DNA of 64,000 nucleotides, taken from Kluyveromyces lactis. Lineage: Eukaryota; Ascomycota; Saccharomycetes; Saccharomycetales; Saccharomycetaceae. Position numbers and translations under genes: made by a program. The stretch covers positions 1,638,728-1,702,727 of the forward strand of contig NC_006040.1 of assembly GCF_000002515.2 (NCBI RefSeq). The letters are read 5' to 3'. How positions within the stretch are numbered: the stretch's first letter is position 1; every line of letters starts with the position of its first letter. Under the pieces are notes generated by a model that ran no database searches, was not told where the DNA came from, and saw only the letters and a list, made by a program, of their open reading frames with translations. Positions 56,099 to 64,000 of this stretch are shown here, in pieces.

Positions 56099-57259
56099 AT
56101 GTTTCGTAAAGCTGTCAGCAGAGGAATATTCCCAAGTAGACGGCTATTAAGTTCAAGTATTAGAAGAAAATCTAACCAGACCAATATCATGAAGGCTATG
56201 GTTTATTATGGTGCAAATGACATCAAATTTGAGGATAGAGAACAACCCCAGATTCTTTCTTCAACGGATGCCATTATCAAAATGACGCACACTTCAATCT
56301 GCGGTACCGATTTGGGGATTTGGAAAGGTAAGAACCCCGAAATTGAACAAACTGCTCAAACGAAGGAAGGTAGTTTTAATGGACGCATTTTAGGTCATGA
56401 GGGAATTGGAATTATCGACGAGGTCGGTGATGCAGTTCATAATTTCAAAAAAGGAGATAGGGTTATAGTGTCCTGTATTAGCAGATGTGGGACCTGTGAA
56501 AATTGTGCAAAATCTTTGTATTCGCATTGTACGAATGGAGGCGGATGGATTTTAGGTTATATGATTGATGGTACTCAAGCTGAATATGTCCGCACTCCAT
56601 TCGCTGATACTTCTTTGTACAGCGTGCCAGAGAATTTGTCCGATGAAGCAGCGGTAATGCTTTCGGATGCTCTACCTACTGCCCATGAGATTGGTGTGCA
56701 AATGGGTAACGTCAAGCCGGGTGACACAGTCGCCATTGTTGGTGCGGGCCCCGTTGGTATGGGTTGCGTTCTAACATCTCAGTTGTATTCACCAAGCTTG
56801 TTGATTGTTGTTGACATTGATGATAACCGTTTAGCAATGGCAAAAGAGATGGGTTCAACTCATACCATCAATTCAGCAAAAGAAGACGCAGTGAGCAAGA
56901 TATTAGAGTACACAAATGGACGTGGTGTGGATTGTGTAATGGAGGCTGTTGGAGCTCAAGCAACTTGGGATATCTGCCAGAGGGTGATCAAGGAAGGTGG
57001 CCATTTAGCTAACGTGGGCGTCCATGGAAAACCAGTCAATTTTGAAATCGACAAATTATGGATAAAGAATTTAACGATAACAAGTGGCCTTGTTAACACC
57101 AACACCACAGGGATGTTGATGAAAAGTTGCTGTTCTGGTAAATTAAAATCGGAAAGGCTTGTCACTCACCATTGCAACTTTGGAGAAATGTCAGGCAACT
57201 ACAACATTTTCAAACACGCAGCTGAAGAGAAAGCAATGAAACTTCTAATTACATTTTGA
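56099..57259 (+). CDS. Zinc-dependent alcohol dehydrogenase (MDR family), probable mitochondrial leader
   Basis: Medium-chain NAD(P)-dependent dehydrogenase, substrate unknown; 386 residues from the first ATG. Residues 1-26 (MFRKAVSRGIFPSRRLLSSS and following Arg/Lys) are basic, Ser-rich and free of acids, the pattern of a mitochondrial presequence. A second ATG at 56189 (MKAMVYYGAN) starts exactly at the catalytic domain. Catalytic zinc ligands are Cys68 (SICGTD) and His100-Glu101 (GHEGIG). The structural zinc quartet is Cys130, 133, 136 and 144. The Rossmann motif GAGPVG is at 215-220, and Asp239 at the end of the second strand suggests NAD preference. It looks nearer to bacterial-type secondary/short-substrate dehydrogenases than to fermentative yeast Adh1, so lateral origin is possible but untested. 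Convergent with the next gene. Confidence 0.88.
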   Translation: MFRKAVSRGIFPSRRLLSSSIRRKSNQTNIMKAMVYYGANDIKFEDREQPQILSSTDAIIKMTHTSICGTDLGIWKGKNPEIEQTAQTKEGSFNGRILGHEGIGIIDEVGDAVHNFKKGDRVIVSCISRCGTCENCAKSLYSHCTNGGGWILGYMIDGTQAEYVRTPFADTSLYSVPENLSDEAAVMLSDALPTAHEIGVQMGNVKPGDTVAIVGAGPVGMGCVLTSQLYSPSLLIVVDIDDNRLAMAKEMGSTHTINSAKEDAVSKILEYTNGRGVDCVMEAVGAQATWDICQRVIKEGGHLANVGVHGKPVNFEIDKLWIKNLTITSGLVNTNTTGMLMKSCCSGKLKSERLVTHHCNFGEMSGNYNIFKHAAEEKAMKLLITF

Positions 57260-57632
57260 AATATCCTAGAAATTGTTTCCGTTTCAATCGCAACTTTTTC
57301 ATACGACTTGAAGTCAGTAATGTTGTTTGTAGTTTCGAATGCCCCATACATTCTCCGGAAACCGTTCCGCATAACGCAGACATGTCATCTTATGTTTAAA
57401 TTTTAATAGATTTCTTTGTGCCGCTCTAACGGTGAATGTGTTTCTTTTAGAGATATAAGACTGTATAAAGGACACAATTTGTCAATGTTTTCTTTATTTA
57501 TCCATCCTTAACTATCATCTTCAGTAGAAAAGTGTATATTCATTCAAGGCCTAAGACTTGTTAATTATTTTTATGAATTGCTCCACGTCATACTGTCATT
57601 GACACCTCATGATGTCCACCTGGGGGGTCCTT
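57260..57632. other. Convergent 3' spacer
   Basis: Shared 3' region of the alcohol dehydrogenase and the short-chain dehydrogenase genes; AT-rich; no further feature recognised. Confidence 0.35.
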
Positions 57633-58439
57633 TTAACCGTCCAAAAATTTCTGGATAACCCTATCAAAGATTGCAGAGGGTGCATAGTATCGAAAATAAG
57701 CGAATCTTTTTGCCCTACCGGGGGTATATCGAATGTGAGGAGCAGTCTGTTGCAAGGAATATAATACTGTATCAGTAACCACCGAAGTTTCCTCCGCACT
57801 CTCCAATTGTTTCTCCATGGAAGTAGCCAACCTTTTTCTCGTCTCTGAGTATATTGATAAAGGTCTATCGGGTTCCAAATCCTTACTGAACATTGGTGTT
57901 TTAATTAAATGGGGATCTATTACCGAAACACGAATTCCTTGATTTCTGACTTCATGGTCCAAAGCTTCAGTGTATGCTTCCAGTGCGTGCTTGCTTGCAG
58001 AATATATTGCACCGAATGCAACCGGGACAATACCTGAGATGGAACCGATATTTATAATCCTGCCGCTTCCTTGTTCTCTCATGTGTGGTAACACAGCTTG
58101 AGTCATCCTCATCACTCCGAATAAATTTGTATCGAAAATAAACTTTGATTGTTCGATAGAACTCTCCTCAGCAGCAGCCCATGATATCCCAACTCCTGCG
58201 TTATTGATTAGCACATCGATTTTGCCAGCATTCTTCATAACCTCCGCCACTGCAGTTGCTACGGAACCATCTTTTGTTACATCTAATTCTACCATCTTAA
58301 AACTGTAATTGGTATTAGGCTGAGCACCCTTTCTACTGGTTCCAAAAACCTCATAACCATCCAGCTGCAGCTTTTCAGCAATGTCCAATCCAATACCCGA
58401 GGAAGCACCTGTGATCAACACGACTTTGTTCGAACTCAT
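57633..58439 (-). CDS. Short-chain dehydrogenase/reductase, classical type
   Basis: NAD(P)(H)-dependent oxidoreductase of the classical SDR family, substrate unknown; 268 residues, usual length. The cofactor motif TGASSGIG is at 10-17, NNAG at 79-82, catalytic Ser133 (GSISG) and the YxxxK pair Tyr146/Lys150 (YSASK). Arg36 after the second strand (GTSRKG) suggests NADP(H). Nearest yeast relatives would be Ayr1-type carbonyl reductases, but the C-terminal part also fits bacterial SDRs. No membrane segment is obvious. Its upstream region contains the second copy of the inverted duplicated segment. Confidence 0.88.
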   Translation of the reverse strand: MSSNKVVLITGASSGIGLDIAEKLQLDGYEVFGTSRKGAQPNTNYSFKMVELDVTKDGSVATAVAEVMKNAGKIDVLINNAGVGISWAAAEESSIEQSKFIFDTNLFGVMRMTQAVLPHMREQGSGRIINIGSISGIVPVAFGAIYSASKHALEAYTEALDHEVRNQGIRVSVIDPHLIKTPMFSKDLEPDRPLSIYSETRKRLATSMEKQLESAEETSVVTDTVLYSLQQTAPHIRYTPGRAKRFAYFRYYAPSAIFDRVIQKFLDG

Positions 58440-58728
58440 TGTAGATCTTGTTATGGAACAGAAACAATGGGTAGAAGTTATAGCTATCTACTGAATGTGG
58501 TTAAAACAACTGCCGAAGTGACATTAATATCTTAACAAGGTATTTAAGACGTTTACAGTTATGATACACCCATAAACTTTTTTATAGTCGCACATTCATC
58601 TAAAGAGAGGAAAATGTTCAATCCTTTAGTACAATTCACGAGAAGATCCTTAGATAAGTAAGCTTTTCTTAACACCATGGAAATAGTATCTGATCAGAAT
58701 CGCTTTTTCTTTTTTTTTTCCATTGCTT

Positions 58729-58762
58729 TTTCACTTTGACTTTCACTTTGACTTTCACTTTT
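58729..58762. repeat. 12-bp tandem repeat, 2.8 copies
   Basis: Unit TTTCACTTTGAC repeated head to tail (58729, 58741, 58753), about 290 bp upstream of the SDR start. Confidence 0.85.
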
Positions 58763-58974
58763 ATCTCGTTAATGCTGGTTGGTTATTGGTTTGAAATGAA
58801 AAATCTTTGGATGGTGAGCTAGAAATAAATTTGACGTTCAGAGATTCCCATTTTGGAAGAACGAAAGGAGATACTTGGTCCATATAAAAAAGCAAACAAA
58901 AAAGAAGCATTGTGGAATACTCTTTTGTGGAAGTGAGATATAGGAGTAGGTATTAATAGTTTCTATTGGATCGG

Positions 58975-59373
58975 AAAGTTATCAGTTTTGGTAGTAGGGA
59001 CTTTGCTTAGAGGGTTAGTAGTATTCACGTTAATGGGTGCCATTTGACTTGAAGTTATAACGAAATGAATGGATAATTAAATTGGTGATCGGTTTACGAA
59101 CTTTGACTAATTAAGTTATTATTTACGGCACTCTCCTTGGTTTCTTCTGTCTAACATATAAGTGGATGTGGAACGCAATCAAAATGTCGTCGAATCCAAA
59201 TGGGAAATTTGGATGGAGAAACATTCTATTTTTGTATACTTTGCAGATTGGTCTCCCAATCACCAAACGCTGTAGCCTTGATCCTAGTGTCTTTCAGCTT
59301 CAGTTTCTTATTTAACAATGGTTCAATAAATGACGCCTTAGAAATGCCCGTACAATGCCATGGAACAACACCC
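58975..59373 (+). repeat. Inverted duplicated segment, copy 2
   Basis: Counterpart of 52303-52695. The minus-strand frame (ATG 59043, stop 58963) reads MAPINVNTTNPLSKVPTTK and ends after 26 codons. The plus-strand frame from ATG 59184 reads MSSNPNGKFGWRN and stays open for 43 codons, ending QLQFLI. The two ATGs are 140 bp apart. CTIME-like flanking DNA is not shared beyond the limits given. The family is unrecognised. Confidence 0.75.
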
Positions 59374-60161
59374 TGCGTATCAAGTAAGAAAGACCGGGCA
59401 AAACCTCTGCTCACTGGTTCTTCATTCCTCGAGCCTTTCATGTTATATCTTCTTCAATATCTTCCTGCGGAGAAAAGGAATTGAATAAGAATTATCCTTG
59501 ATAAAGTCACCAGAATACAAATACTTGAAAGGCATTTTCGTACATTTAGTCATGGCTGGCACACCACTTCGGAATTGAATGCTGATTTCCAGCGTGTAAA
59601 AGGGTCCTCTATTCTGGGAGAATGCACCTTTGCATAGTCATTTGCCCCTTATATGTTTGCCTTTTCTACCTGTAGGACTATAATCTGCGTTGTTGTTGAA
59701 TGGAGGAAATACTTACTTCTTCCTTTGTTAACAAATTCTAGTATATTATCGATGGATGGATGGTTGAGAAAAACCACGACTTGCTACGATAGAAAAGTTG
59801 AAAGGTAAGCCTTCCTCAAAAGTGTGAAAAATGTCAAATGATGAACTTGAGTAACTGACATGACATGACAATTTAAAATGAATAGTGTCACGATATAATG
59901 TCGCTTCATTCTGCAAAAAAAGCCAAAACCGGACCGTCTTGTTAATTCGGGCTTCTGCTGCGCTTTGTGTTTTTCCAATTCTTTTCGCTACCTTTCTGCA
60001 TACATGTAAAAAGACTGACGGAATATCAGGGTTCGTTCATGCAGAGGTACATATCTGATCGAGGTGCTATATATTGTTATTATGGCAACACCACTGGATT
60101 AACAGTAGCACTTTATGTAGGTTGTGTCAAAAATCAACTATGTGTCTTTATTATTGAGAAA

Positions 60162-61997
60162 TTAAGCCTCTAACTTCGAATCTGAAATTAATGACATGTC
60201 CCGGTCACTATGTACCTTTTGTTTGTCTGCTATTTCAACTGTGTTGGTTGAGGATAGACATGAGCAAACAAAAGCAAAAGCTGCGAAAGCAAGAGCCATC
60301 CAAAAAACGTTTGTCACTGAGTCGCTGAATATGGTCGATGCCTCTGAATAGCGAGAATCAAAATGCTGTAATCTATATTTCACGAACTCATTTGTGCTTT
60401 TCCCATAGTATCCTTCCAATTTGACAGCATTTATTTTACTCCAAAGGGAGCTCGTGAATATAGCCGTACAAAGAACTCCCCCAATACTCGACCCCAAGGA
60501 TTTAGTGAAACTGTTGAATGCTGTAACTTCCACCAATTCAATTTCTGAATTGGGACTCTCTTTATCGATTTGCAACTGAGAGCTAATAAGCGCACACTGT
60601 AAAGCTGCACCCAACCCGAACCCGGGCAAAATCCAGACTCCGATTTGCATTGAATTTCCAGAGTGATTATCTAGTAACGTGGAAACCCCGCCACCTATTA
60701 GTAGTATTGAAACCGTTGATATCATTAACGGTTTGACTTGGCCCGTTTTCTTCATTATACCACCGCAGATTATTGCAGAAACAATAGAGGCAATCACCAA
60801 TGGAATCAAATGCAAACCTGCATTCCATGCAGAGGAACCCATGACCAATTGGAAAAATTGGACTGAATAAAGCATGTACCCAGAGAATGCGATAGCAGAC
60901 GCACATGTTACGAGATTAGGGAGTAGAATAAATCTGTTGTTCAATAGACCCTTTACCAACATTGGTCTAAAAGAAAGGTTTGAAGGTTCGGGATTAATCT
61001 TATCAAAAATGTAGAAATCGTACACGACAGAGAGAACAGATAGAAGGAAGCCCACAATCAGAAAACAGATGACAATAGCACTTTTCCATGAGTCATCTTC
61101 ACCTCCGAGCGTCAGTCCAAGTAGTAATAAGCATACGCCAGCACAACCGGTGGCGAACCCTACAATATCGAATCTAAAAAGTAGGTTTTTGCCCATACAT
61201 CTATAAGTTTCCCATGATGCAAGTTTTTCAAAAGACAGCGCTTTTACTGATTTGAAACAGCTTGTGAATCTAGATGCTGCTGACAGTCTTTTTGGGTTAT
61301 AAGTGAAGTAGAATAAAAGAGCTGTAACAGCTCCGATAGGTAAATTGATCCAGAAACACCATCTCCAAATTACATGGGTAGTGAACGCACCACCAACAAA
61401 GGGCCCAATCAAAGATGCAGCTGCAAAAGCTGACATCACAATGGATACAATCATGGCACGATTTTTTTCCTCCACTATTGAAGACCCAATAACTAATGAT
61501 AAAGTCTGAAGACCACTACCTCCAACCCCAGCAATGACCCTTCCTACGATGAGATTGTCCATTGAAGTAGCAGATGCAGAAACAATTGATCCGACCTCAA
61601 AAATAAAAATGGAAAGCGTCATACTAGCCTGGAACCCCAATAAAGAAGCAGTTCTACCCCATATAAGACTAAACAACGAGTTGGGTAAACTATATCCAGC
61701 AATTAACCAGCCACTCTTTGAATACCCTCCAAGGCTGGCAGACACGCTGTCAATAATGGTGTTGACGATAAAAACGTCCAAGGCGAAAATGAATGTTGCT
61801 AACACTAGAGCAGCCACACAAACGTATAACCTAAGACCGGACATGAGCCTGACATTAGAGTTATCATTGTGGTCCGGAGTATTAGCATCAATACTGGCGT
61901 TATCAGCCGTAACTTCAACCTGCATGATAGCGTTTTTGCTCATGGGTCCGTCCATTGAGTTATTCAAACTCTCCTCTTGCTGAAGCTTCTGATCCAT
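60162..61997 (-). CDS. MFS transporter, DHA2 14-helix type (Azr1/Sge1/Vba-like)
   Basis: Proton antiporter family that exports drugs and weak acids, or moves basic amino acids into vacuoles. It is 611 residues. A hydrophilic N-terminus of about 55 residues is followed by 14 predicted membrane spans. DHA2 motifs include LATFIFALDVFIVNTII in span 1, WLIAGYSLPNSLFSLIWGR, GRVIAGVGGSGLQTLS, then the antiporter motif ASLIGPFVGGAF with WRWCFWINLPIG. These agree closely with S. cerevisiae Azr1 as I recall it. The substrate cannot be told from sequence. Divergent from the siderophore-type transporter, 956 bp apart. Confidence 0.92.
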   Translation of the reverse strand: MDQKLQQEESLNNSMDGPMSKNAIMQVEVTADNASIDANTPDHNDNSNVRLMSGLRLYVCVAALVLATFIFALDVFIVNTIIDSVSASLGGYSKSGWLIAGYSLPNSLFSLIWGRTASLLGFQASMTLSIFIFEVGSIVSASATSMDNLIVGRVIAGVGGSGLQTLSLVIGSSIVEEKNRAMIVSIVMSAFAAASLIGPFVGGAFTTHVIWRWCFWINLPIGAVTALLFYFTYNPKRLSAASRFTSCFKSVKALSFEKLASWETYRCMGKNLLFRFDIVGFATGCAGVCLLLLGLTLGGEDDSWKSAIVICFLIVGFLLSVLSVVYDFYIFDKINPEPSNLSFRPMLVKGLLNNRFILLPNLVTCASAIAFSGYMLYSVQFFQLVMGSSAWNAGLHLIPLVIASIVSAIICGGIMKKTGQVKPLMISTVSILLIGGGVSTLLDNHSGNSMQIGVWILPGFGLGAALQCALISSQLQIDKESPNSEIELVEVTAFNSFTKSLGSSIGGVLCTAIFTSSLWSKINAVKLEGYYGKSTNEFVKYRLQHFDSRYSEASTIFSDSVTNVFWMALAFAAFAFVCSCLSSTNTVEIADKQKVHSDRDMSLISDSKLEA

Positions 61998-62953
61998 AAC
62001 TTGGGTACTAGCTATATGCCTCTTGTCTTACTATTGAATTCTTACTGAGGCCTGACACATTCGTCTTTGGAACATGATATCGAGATTCTTGACATATTTC
62101 CCGCCAATACACTCTATATATACAAACAGCGTAGTAATATAATATCATCGCTGTAGGATAGCCTTAGTTGAAATCTGACTTTCGAAGTCTATCAGGAAAA
62201 AGAGATGTACCGAGGAAAAAGTAGTTGATACAAACAACGTATTGCAAACTTGCACAACGTAAATGAGCAAAAATCGATGAATTTGATAGTATTTTTTCCA
62301 CTGGTTCTCCAGAATACAAAACAGGTGTTACAGATCTTAACTTTGTTTAGCAGAATAAAGTGTAGTAAGAAGTTAAACCACCCATGATTCAATAGGTAAG
62401 AATCCAATACAGAAAACGCACATGTTTCCGTCTTCATGGTGAACTGAAAGACTATTTTTCAAAAGTTCAAGTTAAGTAAGGGACTAAAGAGGTTAGCAGA
62501 ATTCAAAGGGTTTTCCACTTGTTTTAAACGTGAGAGGATACTCACCAGCTCCAATTACAAAGTGGATGTAATAGTATATCTGTAGGGTCCGTTCTATACT
62601 CTGCTGATAGCGGGAACAGAATAATTTTTGGAGAGTTCTTTGTATGAAAATGCTTAGCTGGAAAGAAAAAGTACTGAACTGGGTACCTTCTTAAACTGAA
62701 ACATGCTTTATGCGATGGTCATTAGATCAGGATGAGCTATCGAAGTGTAGTTCTTTGCTGCAATTGGCGCGAAAAGGCAGCCCAGCCTTGATCAACGGAG
62801 ATCTTATATAAATGGAGAGATCTGCAAGAAATGTCTGGTTTCATTCTTCTCAATGCCCATCCACATTAAGTCATCTTGAATCTTTTGTATTTTGTTTTAC
62901 TTGGTTTAAGGTTTTCTTCGACAATCGAATCGAATCGTAGCTACTCTAAAGAG
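61998..62953. promoter_or_regulatory. Divergent promoter between two MFS transporter genes
   Basis: Serves both the DHA2-type gene (left) and the ARN-like gene (right). TATATATA at 62115-62122 lies 118 bp upstream of the left gene. TATATAAAT at 62815-62823 lies 131 bp upstream of the right gene. An 81-codon frame at 62192-62437 (minus) is hydrophobic but unrecognised and overlaps promoter sequence. No clear Aft-type iron element was found. Confidence 0.5.
62815..62823 (+). promoter_or_regulatory. TATA box of the ARN-like transporter gene
   Basis: TATATAAAT about 130 bp upstream of the ATG at 62954. Confidence 0.5.
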
Positions 62954-64000
62954 ATGAACCAGCCTGCAGTGAGCCCCGAATGGGAACAGTGTGAGTATGA
63001 CAAAGATAGTGAAACTGATAAAAGATCATGTAAGAAAGAACAGGGTATAATTCATGACATCGAGAAAATGACTGTGGTCGAGGAGACTCAGCCTGTAGGC
63101 CCCAACTTGGAGATCACTGCAAGATTCAGTACCAAAAGAAAGATGAAGGAACTGGAAATTGTATCAAGTTTCTGTAAGGAATGGCACTTCCAAAGCATAT
63201 TATTGGTTACAGCTATCGTATGTGGGTTTTCTTACAACTTGGACGCTGTTTTGCGTAGCACTTATACTGGCTATGCTACCAACTCCTTTTCTCAGCATTC
63301 TTTATTGGCTACTATCAATGTAATCAATTCTGTTGTGAGTATTGCTTCACAACTTTTTTTTGCTAGACTCTCGGATCATTTTGGTCGGCTACAGCTTTTT
63401 GGTTTTTGTACCCTTATGTACATAGTTGGTACAATTTTGCAGTCTCAATCGAAGAACGTTTCAATTTATGCTGGTGGTGCGGTCTTTTACAATGCTGGTT
63501 ATACTGGTGTGCGTTTGTTGATGACGATTATGATGTCAGATTTCAGCACTCTAGGATGGAGGTACTTTATGATTGCATCTCCAGACTGGTGTTACATTAT
63601 TATCACATGGGTTTCAGGTAATATTATTGAGATTTCGAATCCGTTAGAGAATTGGTCATGGGATATTGCTATGTGGGCGTTCATTTTTCCTCTAACCACT
63701 ATTCCCTTAGTTGGCTTTTTGGTATACATGTTTTACAAAGCATCTCGTACTGATGAATGGAAAGAATTGCGGTCAGTTACCAAGAAGATGCCAACCCCAG
63801 TATACATCAAAGAGGTTTTCTGGAACTTGGATATCCCAGGTGTCCTATTGATTGCGATTTCTCTTGGTTGTATCTTGATTCCGTTGACAGTTTCTGGAGG
63901 TGAAACTGAAGAATGGAAGGACAGCCGAAACATTGGTGTTTTATGTTTAGGAAGTGTTCTTTTCCCTATATTTCTGTTATGGGAAGGTAAGATAGCAAAA
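62954..64000 (+). CDS. ARN/SIT-type siderophore transporter (3'-truncated by window edge)
   Basis: Plasma-membrane or vesicular MFS transporter of the siderophore-iron family (Arn1, Sit1, Enb1, and the Gex exchangers). 349 codons are visible and the frame is still open at the window end. A hydrophilic N-terminus of about 80 residues is followed by membrane spans. The family signature is strong: SYNLDAVLRSTYTGYATNSF, SQHSLLATINVINSVVS, FFARLSDHFGRLQ and MSDFSTLGWRYF, then WVSGNIIE and the WNLDIPGVLLI block. It resembles Sit1 more than sugar transporters. The substrate is uncertain and could be a glutathione/proton exchanger of the Gex branch. Confidence 0.92.
   Translation, partial: MNQPAVSPEWEQCEYDKDSETDKRSCKKEQGIIHDIEKMTVVEETQPVGPNLEITARFSTKRKMKELEIVSSFCKEWHFQSILLVTAIVCGFSYNLDAVLRSTYTGYATNSFSQHSLLATINVINSVVSIASQLFFARLSDHFGRLQLFGFCTLMYIVGTILQSQSKNVSIYAGGAVFYNAGYTGVRLLMTIMMSDFSTLGWRYFMIASPDWCYIIITWVSGNIIEISNPLENWSWDIAMWAFIFPLTTIPLVGFLVYMFYKASRTDEWKELRSVTKKMPTPVYIKEVFWNLDIPGVLLIAISLGCILIPLTVSGGETEEWKDSRNIGVLCLGSVLFPIFLLWEGKIAK

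Larger units (their letters stand above)
58440..60161. other. SDR upstream region and transporter 3' region with repeats
   Basis: 1.7 kb holding the SDR promoter, a short tandem repeat (58729-58762) and copy 2 of the inverted duplicated segment (58975-59373). About 800 bp before the transporter stop contain nothing I recognise. ATATAAAAAAG at about 58882 is TATA-like in the plus direction. Confidence 0.45.

Noticed and set aside
62192-62437. 81-codon hydrophobic frame in the divergent transporter promoter
   Set aside because: No recognisable signal peptide or family and it overlaps promoter DNA of both genes.

Overview
This is a 64 kb nuclear chromosome piece from a budding yeast (Saccharomycotina), about 38-40% GC, with compact genes, almost no introns and standard TATA/poly(dT)/Reb1-type promoters. 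Several proteins (a 497-residue ZWF1 product, a Kex2-family protease with a short propeptide, a glutamine-rich rather than asparagine-rich Ure2) match my memory of Kluyveromyces, and K. lactis or a very close relative is the best guess. No search was run. The gene order is that of a yeast that never went through the whole-genome duplication. Orthologues that in Saccharomyces cerevisiae lie on two chromosome arms (YNL221-YNL242, and YDL237, YDL238 and YDL240) are interleaved here in one series.

Layout. 1-2.1 kb: the 3' part of POP1 (RNase P/MRP), then the U1 spliceosomal RNA gene SNR19 with its own promoter. 2.4-19.3 kb: AIM6, GUD1, SSU72, ATG4, SQS1, CNM67, JJJ1, URE2 and ELA1. 20.1-33.2 kb: PDR16 (with a one-base frame shift in this sequence), CSL4, BNI4, a globin-like gene with a C-terminal prenylation box, SIN4/MED16 and YTP1. 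33.6-49.2 kb: KEX2, NAR1, ZWF1, LRG1 and ATG2. To this point the window is conserved housekeeping chromosome.

From about 49.2 kb to the right end the character changes to sparse, accessory, subtelomere-like sequence: long gene-poor stretches with gene remnants, a secreted Zps1/Pra1-type zinc-binding protein, a zinc alcohol dehydrogenase with a likely mitochondrial leader, a short-chain dehydrogenase, a 14-helix drug-resistance (Azr1/Sge1/Vba-type) transporter, and, running off the end, an ARN/SIT-type siderophore transporter. A roughly 400 bp segment occurs twice in inverted orientation here (52.3-52.7 and 59.0-59.4 kb). In both copies it keeps the beginnings of two short divergent reading frames that I cannot assign to a family.

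The genes do not form one pathway. Functional links are local: RNA processing (POP1, SNR19, CSL4, SQS1, JJJ1), autophagy (ATG4, ATG2), nitrogen control (URE2, GUD1), cell wall and polarity (BNI4, LRG1), and metal handling at the right end (ZPS1-like, ARN-like). No retroelement, CRISPR array or tRNA gene was found.
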